Positions 1 through 8,831 of a stretch of 64,000 nucleotides of DNA are shown piece after piece. The position numbers and the translations under genes were made by a program. The DNA is taken from contig JAKAGT010000006.1 in assembly GCA_021825585.1 (NCBI GenBank), positions 62,001-126,000 of the forward strand. The letters are read 5' to 3'. Source of the stretch: Bacteroidota bacterium. Its GTDB lineage: Bacteria > Bacteroidota > Ignavibacteria > Kryptoniales > JAKASW01. Numbering within the stretch: the first letter of the stretch is position 1; every line of letters starts with the position of its first letter. Below the pieces are notes generated by a model that saw only the letters and a list, made by a program, of their open reading frames with translations, was not told where the DNA came from and made no database searches.

Positions 1-648
1 AACGGTTCGCGTTATTATGCCTATCTCTACGGGACACCGAAAGTCGGAGAGCAAGGGATAAGCTTCGTGACGGGGATGATCGACTTTCGCGACTATATCA
101 GACTGTCGGGGACGCTCTATACTTTTGCATGGCGATTATTTGCGGGTACATCGACCGGTTCGAGCCCGCAGAAATTCTTCATCGGCGGGATGGATAACTG
201 GATCAACGTGAGATTCGACGGCGATTTCATTCCGATCAAGAATGCTGAAGATCTCGAATTCCTTACGCCCGTCGTCCCTATGCGCGGTTATAATTACAAC
301 GCGAAATTCGGAAACAACTTCGCGCTGCTGAATATGGAACTCAGATTCCCGATGTTCGGCTTCCTTAGTGCGGGTCCGATCCCCCTTTTCCAGTCACTCT
401 TCGGAACGGCGTTTGCCGATATCGGATCGGCGTGGGGGTACGATTGGAACAACAACTATGTCAGTTTTCAGGCGTTCGACCGTGACAACAAAGGAAATCT
501 GAAAACGAGGGATCTCCTCATCGGGACGGGGTTCGGTGCGAGGATGGTCATCCTCTACTTCCTCGTCAGGCTGGACATCGCATGGAACTTCAACATGCAG
601 CACTTCTCAAGACCGCAGTACTACTTCTCGCTTGGATACGATTTCTAG
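1..648 (+). CDS. Outer-membrane beta-barrel protein, C-terminal part (surface-antigen/Omp85-like), 5'-truncated by window
   Basis: The reading frame is open from base 1, so only the last 215 residues are seen. The segment has alternating hydrophobic/polar strands, a FFIGGMDNWI motif followed by a MRGYNYN turn, and a C-terminal aromatic residue (GYDF), the usual sorting signal of outer-membrane barrels. The FIGG...RGY pattern is typical of the last strands of the bacterial surface antigen (D15/Omp85) domain. In the Bacteroidota/Chlorobiota this domain often ends large TolB/peptidase-like secreted proteins. The full domain order cannot be known here. It converges on the downstream permease gene. 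Confidence 0.6.
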   Translation, partial: NGSRYYAYLYGTPKVGEQGISFVTGMIDFRDYIRLSGTLYTFAWRLFAGTSTGSSPQKFFIGGMDNWINVRFDGDFIPIKNAEDLEFLTPVVPMRGYNYNAKFGNNFALLNMELRFPMFGFLSAGPIPLFQSLFGTAFADIGSAWGYDWNNNYVSFQAFDRDNKGNLKTRDLLIGTGFGARMVILYFLVRLDIAWNFNMQHFSRPQYYFSLGYDF

Positions 649-735
649 AAAGGTATCGTGACTGCCTGAATGAACAGGGCAGGTACCCACCGGGTAAGAA
701 CTTCTGAAGATACCTCTGAATCTCCCGCCGTGAAC

Positions 736-2145
736 TTATGCCTGCCTGGTTTCCCGCGAACGGGCAGCGCGCCAGTAAAGATATGCCGGCAGTCCCAGTA
801 GAACCAGCCCGAGTCCGAAAAGTGAATCTCGGGGATCAGTTACCACCGTATTTATTACAAACCATACCGCCACGATTACGAAGATTATCGGCACATACGG
901 ATAACCGAGTGTCTTGTACGGACGCGGAGCATCCGGCCGTTTCTTACGCAGAACAAATATCCCGAACGTACCGATTGCATAGAAAAGCCATGATGCGAAT
1001 ATGACATAAGTAAAAAGCTGGTCGTAAGTCCCGGTAAGAGTGAGGACGGAGGCCCAGAAACCCTGGACGAGCAGCGATACGTGAGGAGTTCTGTACTTCG
1101 GATGGATGGCCGAAATCCGTTTGAAGAACAAACCGTCCTTTGCCATTGCGAAGTAGACTCTCGCGGTCGTCATCGTCGTCGCGTTCACAGTCCCGAAAGT
1201 AGAAATCATCACTGCCACAGCTATCAGGGCTGCTCCGTTAGAGCCGAAGAACGTCGAAATAGCGTCCGAGGCAACAAGCTGTGAATGCGCCATTTGCCGC
1301 ACGGGGAGAACGTACATATAGGCTAAATTCGCAAAAACATAAATGATGATGACTGAAATCGTGCCAGCTACGAGCGCGATAGGAATGTTCCTCTGGGCGT
1401 TCTTCACCTCGCCTGACAGGTACGTGACGCTGTTCCATCCGTCATACGCCCAAAGCACAGCTACTAATGCTATTCCGAAAGCGCTCAGCAGTCCGCCGGA
1501 AGAGGAATGGAGACTCCCGAAGAAAGGGGTGTACAGATGGCCGGAGTGTGTCCCAAAGATGAAACAGGTTACCACGATCCCACCAATTGCGAGAATCTTG
1601 AGTGTGGTGAATATCTGTTGAATGAGGCCGCCGAACTGAACTCCGAAGTAGTTCACAGTCATGACGAAGACAATTGCCCCGATTGCCACGAGTTTAATTC
1701 CTACTTCCGGCATGACGAAAAGACCGAAGTTGATCTGGACCGCGTTCAGCCCCGGGAAGAAGAACCCGAGATATTTCGCAAATGCTACTGCGATGGCGGC
1801 AATCGAACCGGTCTGGTAGACGATGAAGGTCGTCCATCCGTAAAGAAACGCTATGAAGTCGTTGTATATCTCGCGAAAGTAGACGTACTGTCCTCCTGCG
1901 GCAGGGATCATACCGGCGATTTCGGCGTTTGTCAGTGCTCCTGCAAGCGAGAGAAGGCCACCAAAGACCCACACTGCAATTATCCACCCGGCATCGCCGA
2001 GCGTCAGGGCAATTTTCTGCGGCACCAGGAAAATTCCCGAGCCGATGATAGAGCCGATGACAACTGCTATTGCGGTCGGGAGGCCCAGCCTGTGGGCCAG
2101 CCCCGGTCGTTCTGCTTCATTCATGCGTGTCCCTATCTGTTTCAT
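736..2145 (-). CDS. APC-superfamily amino acid permease
   Basis: A 469-residue polytopic inner-membrane protein with about 12 hydrophobic segments. Near the N-terminus it carries the APC signature GSIIGSGIFLVP, which forms the broken helix 1 that binds the amino-acid backbone. Overall it resembles the LAT/SteT-like amino acid exchanger and permease group; the substrate cannot be read from sequence. The start at 2145 (MKQIGTRMNEAERPG) could be replaced by the internal Met at 2124, which is closer to family length. It is monocistronic: the next gene upstream on the same strand is 171 bases away, and the gene downstream is convergent. Confidence 0.9.
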   Translation of the reverse strand: MKQIGTRMNEAERPGLAHRLGLPTAIAVVIGSIIGSGIFLVPQKIALTLGDAGWIIAVWVFGGLLSLAGALTNAEIAGMIPAAGGQYVYFREIYNDFIAFLYGWTTFIVYQTGSIAAIAVAFAKYLGFFFPGLNAVQINFGLFVMPEVGIKLVAIGAIVFVMTVNYFGVQFGGLIQQIFTTLKILAIGGIVVTCFIFGTHSGHLYTPFFGSLHSSSGGLLSAFGIALVAVLWAYDGWNSVTYLSGEVKNAQRNIPIALVAGTISVIIIYVFANLAYMYVLPVRQMAHSQLVASDAISTFFGSNGAALIAVAVMISTFGTVNATTMTTARVYFAMAKDGLFFKRISAIHPKYRTPHVSLLVQGFWASVLTLTGTYDQLFTYVIFASWLFYAIGTFGIFVLRKKRPDAPRPYKTLGYPYVPIIFVIVAVWFVINTVVTDPRDSLFGLGLVLLGLPAYLYWRAARSRETRQA

Positions 2146-2316
2146 CTTTCGTTAAGACAGTAAAATAGTGCTACGCTTCCATGTGGAGCATCAGAAAAAC
2201 TTCTAGTTATGCTTTAAAGTAATTGAAACAGGGAAGTGAGATTCCTCGGCAGTCAAGATTCCCTTTCCATCATGATGCCGGACATGCACAGTGTGTCAGT
2301 TTGCACAAGGCCGATC

Positions 2317-2619
2317 TTATTCTTTCACTTCAGCAAAGAACAAATGTACTGTATCCCTCGCGAATCCCACGAGGTCCTTCGCGGCTGCCATCCCCTCCTG
2401 GGAAATGATGGCGGAATTCAGTGCCGTTTGATTGTCGAAATACATCTCCGCCATTCTGTAGAATTGCGGTTGAGACATGGGCGCACCGCTTACTTTGGAA
2501 ATTTCGATCCGCTTCATGCCGGGCATTTTACTGATAAGAGGTAAGTGTACTTTCTCGTAGTGCTCCTCGAACGCAGTTAAGTCGGTAGGTTTCTTAAAAA
2601 GCGCAACTAGCTTTACCAC
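2317..2619 (-). CDS. EthD-domain protein (small dimeric alpha/beta-barrel family)
   Basis: A 100-residue protein starting VKLVALFKKPTD with FEEHYEKVHLPL, PGMKRIEI and later FYRMAEMYFD. This is the EthD / ferredoxin-like dimeric alpha-beta barrel pattern. Members are cytosolic and mostly of unknown role (EthD itself assists ether degradation). The GTG at 2619 is chosen because a perfect AGGAGG lies five bases upstream and the family starts there. A longer ATG-initiated frame up to 2712 has no support. The gene stands alone and no pathway can be assigned from neighbours. Confidence 0.75.
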   Translation of the reverse strand: MVKLVALFKKPTDLTAFEEHYEKVHLPLISKMPGMKRIEISKVSGAPMSQPQFYRMAEMYFDNQTALNSAIISQEGMAAAKDLVGFARDTVHLFFAEVKE

Positions 2620-2970
2620 GAGCGCCTCCTGTTCTTTGTTTTGAGAATATAGAGACGCTGCGGGCAAAAGGCAACAATTATCGCCGGCGAATAGGCCGCG
2701 AGTTTGAACCACATGATGGTGATGTGCGTTACTGGCAACTCCACAAAGACAAATCTACCTTTGTAGATGCCAAGCCCGCATGGAGAAAAGATGACGCGGC
2801 TCATCCGCGGTGGGCTTTGCGCATTCGTGGAAGTAAAACCGCCTGATACATGCGCGCGGGGTAATCCGTGCCCGGATTAACTCAAAGGTCGAGATGCATT
2901 GGCGTGTGCCACCGTCCCGTACTTTGATTTTTACCTCCCCGTTGTGTAGATTTTTTAAAACGAGATTGAA
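2620..2970. other. Intergenic region with divergent regulatory space
   Basis: About 350 bases between the EthD gene (leftward) and nuoA (rightward). No coding sequence is convincing here. The only clear element is the promoter candidate for the nuo operon at 2924-2952, listed separately. Confidence 0.6.
2924..2952 (+). promoter_or_regulatory. Promoter candidate for nuoABCDEF
   Basis: TTGATT (2924-2929) and TAGATT (2947-2952) are separated by exactly 17 bases, a housekeeping-sigma arrangement. Initiation would fall near 2960, giving a leader of only about ten bases before the nuoA ATG. No strong Shine-Dalgarno precedes that ATG. Confidence 0.55.
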
Positions 2971-3327
2971 ATGCTAACGAATTACATCCCGATTTTTATT
3001 CTGCTCGCGGTAGCTGCTATTCTTGGCATTGTTATGGCAAATATCAATCGCTTGCTCGGCCCCCACGCCCCGACTCGGGAGAAGCTTTCCACCTACGAAA
3101 GCGGCATGGAGCCGATAAGGACTGCACGCGAGCGTTTTACAGTGAGATTTTATCTCGTTGCAATTCTCTTCATTCTATTCGACGTGGAAATTGTTTTCAT
3201 GTATCCCTGGGCAGTGAACTTTGTGTCCCTGGGATGGTTTGGATTTATAGAAATGCTGACGTTCGTTGTCATACTTTTGATCGGATATTATTATGCGATT
3301 AAGAAAGGAGCCTTGCAATGGCAGTAA
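2971..3327 (+). CDS. nuoA: NADH-quinone oxidoreductase subunit A
   Basis: 118 residues with three predicted membrane helices: near residues 5-25, around 60-80 ending in the conserved [12 protein letters not shown], and 85-107. The acidic FDVE motif lies near the quinone channel of complex I. It is a membrane-arm subunit linking the peripheral arm (NuoB/D) to the membrane. It is the first gene of the nuo cluster and overlaps nuoB by 10 bases, which suggests translational coupling. Confidence 0.97.
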   Translation: MLTNYIPIFILLAVAAILGIVMANINRLLGPHAPTREKLSTYESGMEPIRTARERFTVRFYLVAILFILFDVEIVFMYPWAVNFVSLGWFGFIEMLTFVVILLIGYYYAIKKGALQWQ

Positions 3328-3827
3328 ATAGATCGAATGAGAACGAGGGCTTCATAACGACTCGTGTCGACGCTCTTTTCAACTGGTCCTTGAAGAATTC
3401 TCTCTGGCCGATGCCGCTGGGCATTTCGTGCTGTGCGATAGAAATGATGGCCTTCGCCGGTCCGCGTTTCGACGTGAGCCGGTTCGGTGCGGAAGTGTTC
3501 AGGTTCTCTCCCCGTCAGAGCGACCTCCTGATCGTGGCGGGAACGACGACGTTTAAGATGGCTAAAGTTGTACGTAAAATCTACGATCAGATGCCTGAGC
3601 CAAAATGGGTTATCTCGATGGGTGTCTGCGCTTCGAGCGGAGGAATGTACCGCTCCTATTCCGTTGTCCAGGGAATAGACCAGTTCGTTCCCGTAGACAT
3701 CTATGTCGCAGGATGTCCTCCGCGCCCGGATTCCTTGCTCAAGGCGCTGATGGAGATCCAGCGAAAGATACAATCTGGTGAAGCCAGAACCCCTGAACAT
3801 GAACGCGAAAAAGTCCTGGTAGAATAA
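3318..3827 (+). CDS. nuoB: NADH-quinone oxidoreductase subunit B (N2 cluster subunit)
   Basis: 169 residues. It carries the terminal 4Fe-4S cluster N2, which passes electrons to quinone. The four cysteine ligands are visible: the tandem C38-C39 in [11 protein letters not shown]104 in GVCASSGG and C133 in AGCPPRPD. The length is normal. The ATG lies inside the end of nuoA; an AAGGAG precedes it. nuoC follows after six bases. Confidence 0.98.
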   Translation: MAVNRSNENEGFITTRVDALFNWSLKNSLWPMPLGISCCAIEMMAFAGPRFDVSRFGAEVFRFSPRQSDLLIVAGTTTFKMAKVVRKIYDQMPEPKWVISMGVCASSGGMYRSYSVVQGIDQFVPVDIYVAGCPPRPDSLLKALMEIQRKIQSGEARTPEHEREKVLVE

Positions 3828-3833
3828 TCCTAT

Positions 3834-4385
3834 ATGAAAGAGAAAATCGAGGAGAAACTTCGGGCAGCCTTCGGGGAAGATATTCTCGCGGTTGCCGAGC
3901 ATAGAGGTGAACTGACCGTAGGAGTCAAGCGCGATAGAATTGCGGACGTCTGCAGGTTCCTGAAAGAGGATCCCGAACTGAGTTTCAACTACCTGTCCGA
4001 TATTTGCGGTTCGGACATGCTTGACTTCGAGGACCTTTCGTCCCGCAAATCCTACCTGGCCGTGGAGCACGAGCACAGACCCGAGCCGGTTCCCAATGAG
4101 GAGAGATTTGAGGTTATCTATAACATGATATCTCTCAAGAACAAATCAAGGGTCAGACTCAAGGTCAAGGTTGACGGGGAGAGCCCGGTTTGCCCGAGCG
4201 TCATCTCGGTCTACAAGTCAGCGGATTGGTACGAAAGGGAAACGTACGACATGTTCGGGATTACCTTCGAAGGACATCCCGACATGAGACGGATCTACAT
4301 GCCCGAGGAATATGAATACTACCCTCTCCGAAAAGACTTTCCTCTGATGGGCGTCCCCGGTTCTATTCCGCTACCGAGAAAATAA
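3834..4385 (+). CDS. nuoC: NADH-quinone oxidoreductase subunit C
   Basis: 183 residues. It is the 30-kDa-type hydrophilic subunit of the connecting module of complex I. The C-terminal signature is clear: SADWYERETYDMFGITFEGHPDMRRIYMP, broken here as SADWYERETYDMFG then GHPDMRRI, followed by YPLRKDFPL. It is a separate protein, not fused to NuoD. It sits between nuoB and nuoD with short gaps on both sides. Confidence 0.97.
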   Translation: MKEKIEEKLRAAFGEDILAVAEHRGELTVGVKRDRIADVCRFLKEDPELSFNYLSDICGSDMLDFEDLSSRKSYLAVEHEHRPEPVPNEERFEVIYNMISLKNKSRVRLKVKVDGESPVCPSVISVYKSADWYERETYDMFGITFEGHPDMRRIYMPEEYEYYPLRKDFPLMGVPGSIPLPRK

Positions 4386-4396
4386 GGTTTGCAAAA

Positions 4397-5653
4397 ATGA
4401 GCACATCTTCTGAAAATAAAAGAGAGATTTCGCAGATACTCAAGGTTCTCGAAGACAGAGATACGAATGTTGTGGTCGATGATCCCCTCGAGAATTATAT
4501 GGTCCTGAATATGGGACCTCAGCATCCTGCGACACACGGCGTCCTGCGGCTGCTTGTCAAACTGGAGGGTGAAACCGTTGTCGACTGCATTCCGGAGATG
4601 GGCTACCTGCACCGCGGCTACGAGAAGATAGCGGAAGCCTCCACGTACATGGAGTTCATACCTCATACCGATCGCCTCGATTATATATCTCCGATTGCCA
4701 ACAATGTTGCCATTGCTCTCGCTATCGAGAAGCTCGCGGGAATTGAGGCTCCACCCCGTGCACAGTATATAAGGGTAATCGGAGCGGAGCTCGCGAGAAT
4801 TTCTTCGCATCTCATGGCGATAGGAGCGATGGCCATGGATGTCGGGGCGATGACCGTTTTCCTTTGGGCGTTCCGCGAACGCGAGAAGTTGTATGACGTG
4901 TTCGACCTGCTGACGGGTGTACGGTTCACTACGAGCTATACGAGGATCGGCGGTGTTGCCCAGGATATGACGGACGAGACAAAGGCCGCGATCGAAAAGT
5001 TTATCGATGAGTTTCCGATACATCACCACGAAATAGAGAAGATGCTGAACCGGAACCGGATTTTCCTCGACAGGACGGTCGGCGTCGGCGTAATTAACGG
5101 TGAGACGGGGCTGGAAGTCGGACTTACCGGCGCGACTCTTCGCGCCTCCGGCGTTGAGCACGACATCCGGACTTTTTCGCCCTACCTTGTTTACGACCTG
5201 CTTTCCTTCGACGTGATTACGGAGAATGACGGCGACTGCTTCGCCAGGTACATGGTGAGAATGCGAGAGATGCTGGAGAGTGTGAAGATAGTCCGCCAGG
5301 CTCTCGACAAGATTCCTCAGGGTCCGATTAAGGCAGACATGCCCAAGAAGGTTCTTCCGAAGAAAGAACGGATTTACACCAAAATGGAAGAACTGATACA
5401 CGACTTTGTGCTTGTAAACGACGGCATCAATCCCGAACCGGGTGAAATTTACTCCGCAATAGAAGGCTCCAAAGGTGAGCTCGGTTTCTATATCAAGAGT
5501 AACGGCAGCGGGCGGCCATGGAGGCTCAAGATTCGTTCCCCTTCATTCTGCAACCTGCAGGCGCTTCCGCTCATCGTCAAAGGTCAGATGATTTCCGACG
5601 TCGTTGCCATCATAGGCAGCATCGATCCTATTATGGGCGAAGCGGATAAGTGA
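4397..5653 (+). CDS. nuoD: NADH-quinone oxidoreductase subunit D
   Basis: 418 residues, the 49-kDa-type subunit that forms the quinone cavity with NuoB. The family motifs NMGPQHPATHGVLRL (near residue 37) and EMGYLHRGYEKIAE, with the quinone-site histidine in GPQHPATHG, are present. The C-terminus ends IIGSIDPIMGEADK, matching the expected SIDPVxGExDR end. Residues 1-30 form a divergent N-terminal extension. nuoE follows after 63 bases. Confidence 0.98.
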   Translation: MSTSSENKREISQILKVLEDRDTNVVVDDPLENYMVLNMGPQHPATHGVLRLLVKLEGETVVDCIPEMGYLHRGYEKIAEASTYMEFIPHTDRLDYISPIANNVAIALAIEKLAGIEAPPRAQYIRVIGAELARISSHLMAIGAMAMDVGAMTVFLWAFREREKLYDVFDLLTGVRFTTSYTRIGGVAQDMTDETKAAIEKFIDEFPIHHHEIEKMLNRNRIFLDRTVGVGVINGETGLEVGLTGATLRASGVEHDIRTFSPYLVYDLLSFDVITENDGDCFARYMVRMREMLESVKIVRQALDKIPQGPIKADMPKKVLPKKERIYTKMEELIHDFVLVNDGINPEPGEIYSAIEGSKGELGFYIKSNGSGRPWRLKIRSPSFCNLQALPLIVKGQMISDVVAIIGSIDPIMGEADK

Positions 5654-5716
5654 CAGATGCGGATTGCTAATTGCAGCCAATTCGAATTTCGAAATCAGAA
5701 ATAAGAAATTAGGATA

Positions 5717-6196
5717 ATGTTCACAGAAGAAAATCTTCGCAAAGTAGAAGAGATCAGGAAGCGCTATCCGAAACCGATGGCGGCTTTGCTGCCGGTCCTT
5801 TGGGTGGCGCAGGAACAGTTTGGGTGGATCTCTGAAGATGTAATGCATTACATAGCCGATCTTCTCGGTCTCCCATTCAACCATGTCCTGGGTGTCGTCA
5901 CTTTCTATACCATGTACAACAGGAAGCCGGTGGGAAAGTATCATATCCAGGTTTGCGCGAATGTCTCGTGCATGCTCCGCGGCTCCGACAATCTCATCGA
6001 ACACATTGAGCACAGGCTGGGTGTAAAGGTGGGGGAGACGACTTCCGACAAGATGTTCACTCTAAGCGAGGTTGAATGTCTGGGATCGTGCGGGACGGCT
6101 CCGATGATGCAGGTAAACAACGATTACTACGACAACCTGACGGCAGAAAAGATCGATAACCTACTCGAAGAATTCAAAAGACAGGCAAATCACTGA
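5717..6196 (+). CDS. nuoE: NADH-quinone oxidoreductase subunit E (2Fe-2S)
   Basis: 159 residues. The thioredoxin-like ferredoxin domain holds cluster N1a. Its four ligands are visible as C80 and C85 (VCANVSCML) and C121 and C125 (ECLGSCGTAP). It forms the NADH-dehydrogenase module with NuoF. The stop codon overlaps the nuoF start by one base, so the two are very likely translated together. Confidence 0.97.
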   Translation: MFTEENLRKVEEIRKRYPKPMAALLPVLWVAQEQFGWISEDVMHYIADLLGLPFNHVLGVVTFYTMYNRKPVGKYHIQVCANVSCMLRGSDNLIEHIEHRLGVKVGETTSDKMFTLSEVECLGSCGTAPMMQVNNDYYDNLTAEKIDNLLEEFKRQANH

Positions 6197-7506
6197 TGTC
6201 CGAGACAACCATCACGACGAAACTGTATGCGCAGGGTGGCGACACCGCCTTTCCGAAAATCGTTCTTCCCGAAATCCCCGGACTCGCAAAGATCGAAGTG
6301 TACGAGAGCAACGGCGGTTACGGGGCTCTGAAGAAAGCAATCGGGATGCAGCCTGACGCGGTCACGGATGAAGTTAAGAAATCCGGTCTGCGAGGACGCG
6401 GTGGAGCGGCATTTCCGACCGGCCTCAAATGGACATTCATGCCTAAGCAGACAGAGAAGCCGAAATACCTTGCCATAAATGCCGACGAAAGCGAACCCGG
6501 CTCATTCAAAGACAGGCAGATTCTCGAATTCAATCCTCACCAATTGATAGAAGGGATAGTGATAGCATCCTACGCCATGGGCATCAGGACCGCCTACGTT
6601 TACATAAGAGGCGAGTATTACAAATGGATGAAGATACTCCAGGGTGCACTCGATGAGGCCTATGCGCGCGGATATGCCGGCGAGAATATTCTCGGTTCCA
6701 ATTTTTCGGTGAACATATACATCCACCGCGGTGCCGGGGCGTATATATGCGGCGAAGAATCCGGACTGATGGAGTCGATAGAAGGGAAGCGGGGGTATCC
6801 GAGAGTGAAGCCTCCTTTCCCGGCGCAGAACGGGCTCTGGGGAAATCCGACGACCATTAACAACGTGGAGACTATCGCAAATGTACCTGCCATTCTCTGG
6901 AACGGTGCCGATTGGTTCTCGAAGATCGGTGCCCAGAAGCACCCTGGCACGCTGCTATTCGGAGTCAGCGGACATGTCAATTCTCCCGGAGTGTTCGAGC
7001 TTCCAAGCGGAACGCTCCTGACCGACATCATCTACAAGTATGCCGGCGGTGTGATAGGAGAAAAGAAAATCAAGATGGTCATTCCCGGAGGTAGTTCCAT
7101 GCCGCCGCTTCGCGGCGACCAGCTTGAAGGTGTGCGCATGGACGCGGAGTCTCTCAAGAATGTCGGAAGCGCTGTAGGAACCGGCGGCGTCATCGTGATG
7201 GATGAAGATACGGATTTGGTGAAAGTTCTCTTACGAGTGACAAAGTTTTACTGGCATGAGTCATGCGGGCAATGCACGCCCTGCCGCGAGGGTACGGGCT
7301 GGATGCGAAAGATTTTGGAGCGCATGAACGATGGGAATGGAAAGGTCGAGGATCTGGATTTGCTCATCCGCGTGGCAAACAACATCGAGGGCAACACGAT
7401 TTGCGCGCTCGGAGATGCCACTGCCTGGCCTGTCAAGTTCACCATTCAACGTTTCAGGAAGGAACTGGAAGAAGAAATCTTGCGGCAGGCAAGGACCGCA
7501 GCATAG
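6196..7506 (+). CDS. nuoF: NADH-quinone oxidoreductase subunit F (NADH/FMN-binding)
   Basis: 436 residues. It binds NADH and FMN and carries the 4Fe-4S cluster N3. Seen are the glycine-rich GLRGRGGAAFPTGLKW of the nucleotide site, the GAGAYICGEES segment, and the N3 ligands C357, C360 and C363 (SCGQCTPC) with C403 (NTICALGD). It is the last nuo gene here: nuoG and the membrane subunits H-N do not follow, so the rest of complex I must be elsewhere if the enzyme is complete. Confidence 0.98.
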   Translation: MSETTITTKLYAQGGDTAFPKIVLPEIPGLAKIEVYESNGGYGALKKAIGMQPDAVTDEVKKSGLRGRGGAAFPTGLKWTFMPKQTEKPKYLAINADESEPGSFKDRQILEFNPHQLIEGIVIASYAMGIRTAYVYIRGEYYKWMKILQGALDEAYARGYAGENILGSNFSVNIYIHRGAGAYICGEESGLMESIEGKRGYPRVKPPFPAQNGLWGNPTTINNVETIANVPAILWNGADWFSKIGAQKHPGTLLFGVSGHVNSPGVFELPSGTLLTDIIYKYAGGVIGEKKIKMVIPGGSSMPPLRGDQLEGVRMDAESLKNVGSAVGTGGVIVMDEDTDLVKVLLRVTKFYWHESCGQCTPCREGTGWMRKILERMNDGNGKVEDLDLLIRVANNIEGNTICALGDATAWPVKFTIQRFRKELEEEILRQARTAA

Positions 7507-7626
7507 ATTTCTCCGGCAGTCTTAGCTTCGCCTGTAAAGTTCTTCACTTGGAATAGAGTGCTAAATCATGTCGACTCATGGAATTGGGGCCGGCGTTTTG
7601 CGGGTCATCTCCCGCAGGGAGCTTGA

Positions 7627-8079
7627 TTGAGTAATCTGCCTGTAAAGATATTCAGAATCTCCGAAGAATTTGACGATCTCCCTCTCCCAACTTATATGAC
7701 AGAGGGCTCGGCGGGTATGGATGTGTATGCTGCCGTGAATGAAACTCTGGTCATCAAACCTATGTCGACAGCCCTCGTGCCGACCAATCTGAAAATCGAG
7801 CTTCCGACCGGATATGAGGCGCAGATCAGGCCCCGGAGCGGTCTGGCAGTTCGCAACAAAATAATCCTTCCGAATTCACCGGGCACGATCGATTCCGATT
7901 ACCGCGGTGAAATAAAAGTCATCATGCTGAACCTCGGAGCCGAGCCTTTCGAGGTTAACCGCGGCGACAGGATAGCTCAGATGGTAATCTCCCCCTACGA
8001 CAGGGCGAGCTGGGAAGAGTCCGATTCGCTGGGGACGACACCCCGGGGCGAAGGCGGCTTCGGATCGACGGGAAAATGA
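7627..8079 (+). CDS. dut: dUTP diphosphatase
   Basis: 150 residues, a standard trimeric dUTPase that hydrolyses dUTP to dUMP and pyrophosphate, keeping uracil out of DNA and feeding thymidylate synthesis. Motifs seen in order: [19 protein letters not shown], a [14 protein letters not shown] active-site strand with the catalytic Asp, GDRIAQMVI, and the glycine-rich C-terminal arm [11 protein letters not shown]. The start is TTG at 7627 with an AGGGAG a few bases upstream. The stop overlaps the next gene (ATGA). Confidence 0.96.
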   Translation: MSNLPVKIFRISEEFDDLPLPTYMTEGSAGMDVYAAVNETLVIKPMSTALVPTNLKIELPTGYEAQIRPRSGLAVRNKIILPNSPGTIDSDYRGEIKVIMLNLGAEPFEVNRGDRIAQMVISPYDRASWEESDSLGTTPRGEGGFGSTGK

Positions 8080-8801
8080 TGGCCGTCCTTGCCTACCATA
8101 AAGTCGATAACAGGTTCGAACTCGGCGTTACGACGGTCAGACCGGAAGCGTTCTTCAGACAGATCGGCGATCTGAAGAAGAGAGGTTACGAGATCCGTCT
8201 ATCGGCCGCATGTGATGCCGGCGGCGGAGTCTGCTTGACGTTCGACGATGGGTACGATTGTTTTTACAGGAACGTTGTTCCGTTTCTGACTTCGCTGAAC
8301 GTTGGTGCGACTGTCTTCATCATAACTGATTTCATCGGGAAGACGAACGAATGGGATCTCCGGCTCTCGTACAAACCGTTCGTGCACATGGATCAGAGGC
8401 AAATACGAGAGGTCGCGGAGCTCGGTTTCGAGGTCGGAAGTCACTCCTGCTCGCACAAGGATTTGACAAGACTGAGTCGCAGCACCGCATCAAACGAACT
8501 TGTGAGATCTAAAAAACAGATTGAAGACATGATCGGAAGGGAGGTGCGATCCGTTTCATTTCCGTTCGGGAGACACAATGCTGAAGTAGCCGCCCTCGCT
8601 CGCGAAGCCGGTTATGAAATGCTCTATGGTCTCGGATCATCTGTCGGGGATGGAGTCATCCCAAGGATGCCCGTTTACCGGTTCGACAATTCTGCGGCAG
8701 TGCGGCGTAAGGTCGAGATGAATAGAATTGAAATAGTGAAGGGTGATTTAGTCCATTCATTTTCATATCTTTCGGCATTGCTATCAGTCAGGCGTGCATG
8801 A
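8076..8801 (+). CDS. Polysaccharide deacetylase (NodB-homology domain)
   Basis: 241 residues. It has the NodB-type metal-dependent de-N-acetylase fold (carbohydrate esterase family 4). The catalytic Asp pair D57-D58 in LTFDDGYD, the metal-binding histidines H123 and H127 in [10 protein letters not shown], and FPFGRHN are visible. No signal peptide is seen, so the protein may be cytosolic or act on a lipid-linked glycan; the substrate is unknown. It overlaps dut by four bases. The alternative in-frame ATG at 8079 changes only one residue. Confidence 0.88.
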   Translation: MMAVLAYHKVDNRFELGVTTVRPEAFFRQIGDLKKRGYEIRLSAACDAGGGVCLTFDDGYDCFYRNVVPFLTSLNVGATVFIITDFIGKTNEWDLRLSYKPFVHMDQRQIREVAELGFEVGSHSCSHKDLTRLSRSTASNELVRSKKQIEDMIGREVRSVSFPFGRHNAEVAALAREAGYEMLYGLGSSVGDGVIPRMPVYRFDNSAAVRRKVEMNRIEIVKGDLVHSFSYLSALLSVRRA

Positions 8802-8831
8802 AAAACCGTAAAAAATGAACAAACCGACCAT

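Noticed and set aside
1507-2163. 218-codon plus-strand frame within the permease gene
   Set aside because: It is antisense to the APC permease, which explains the coding signal fully.
3291-4076. 261-codon frame on the minus strand across nuoB/nuoC
   Set aside because: It is antisense to two clearly recognisable nuo genes and has a composition typical of a shadow frame, with no family resemblance.
4319-5401. 360-codon frame on the minus strand across nuoD
   Set aside because: It is antisense to nuoD, which has the complete family motifs; the antisense product is low-complexity and His/Arg-rich.
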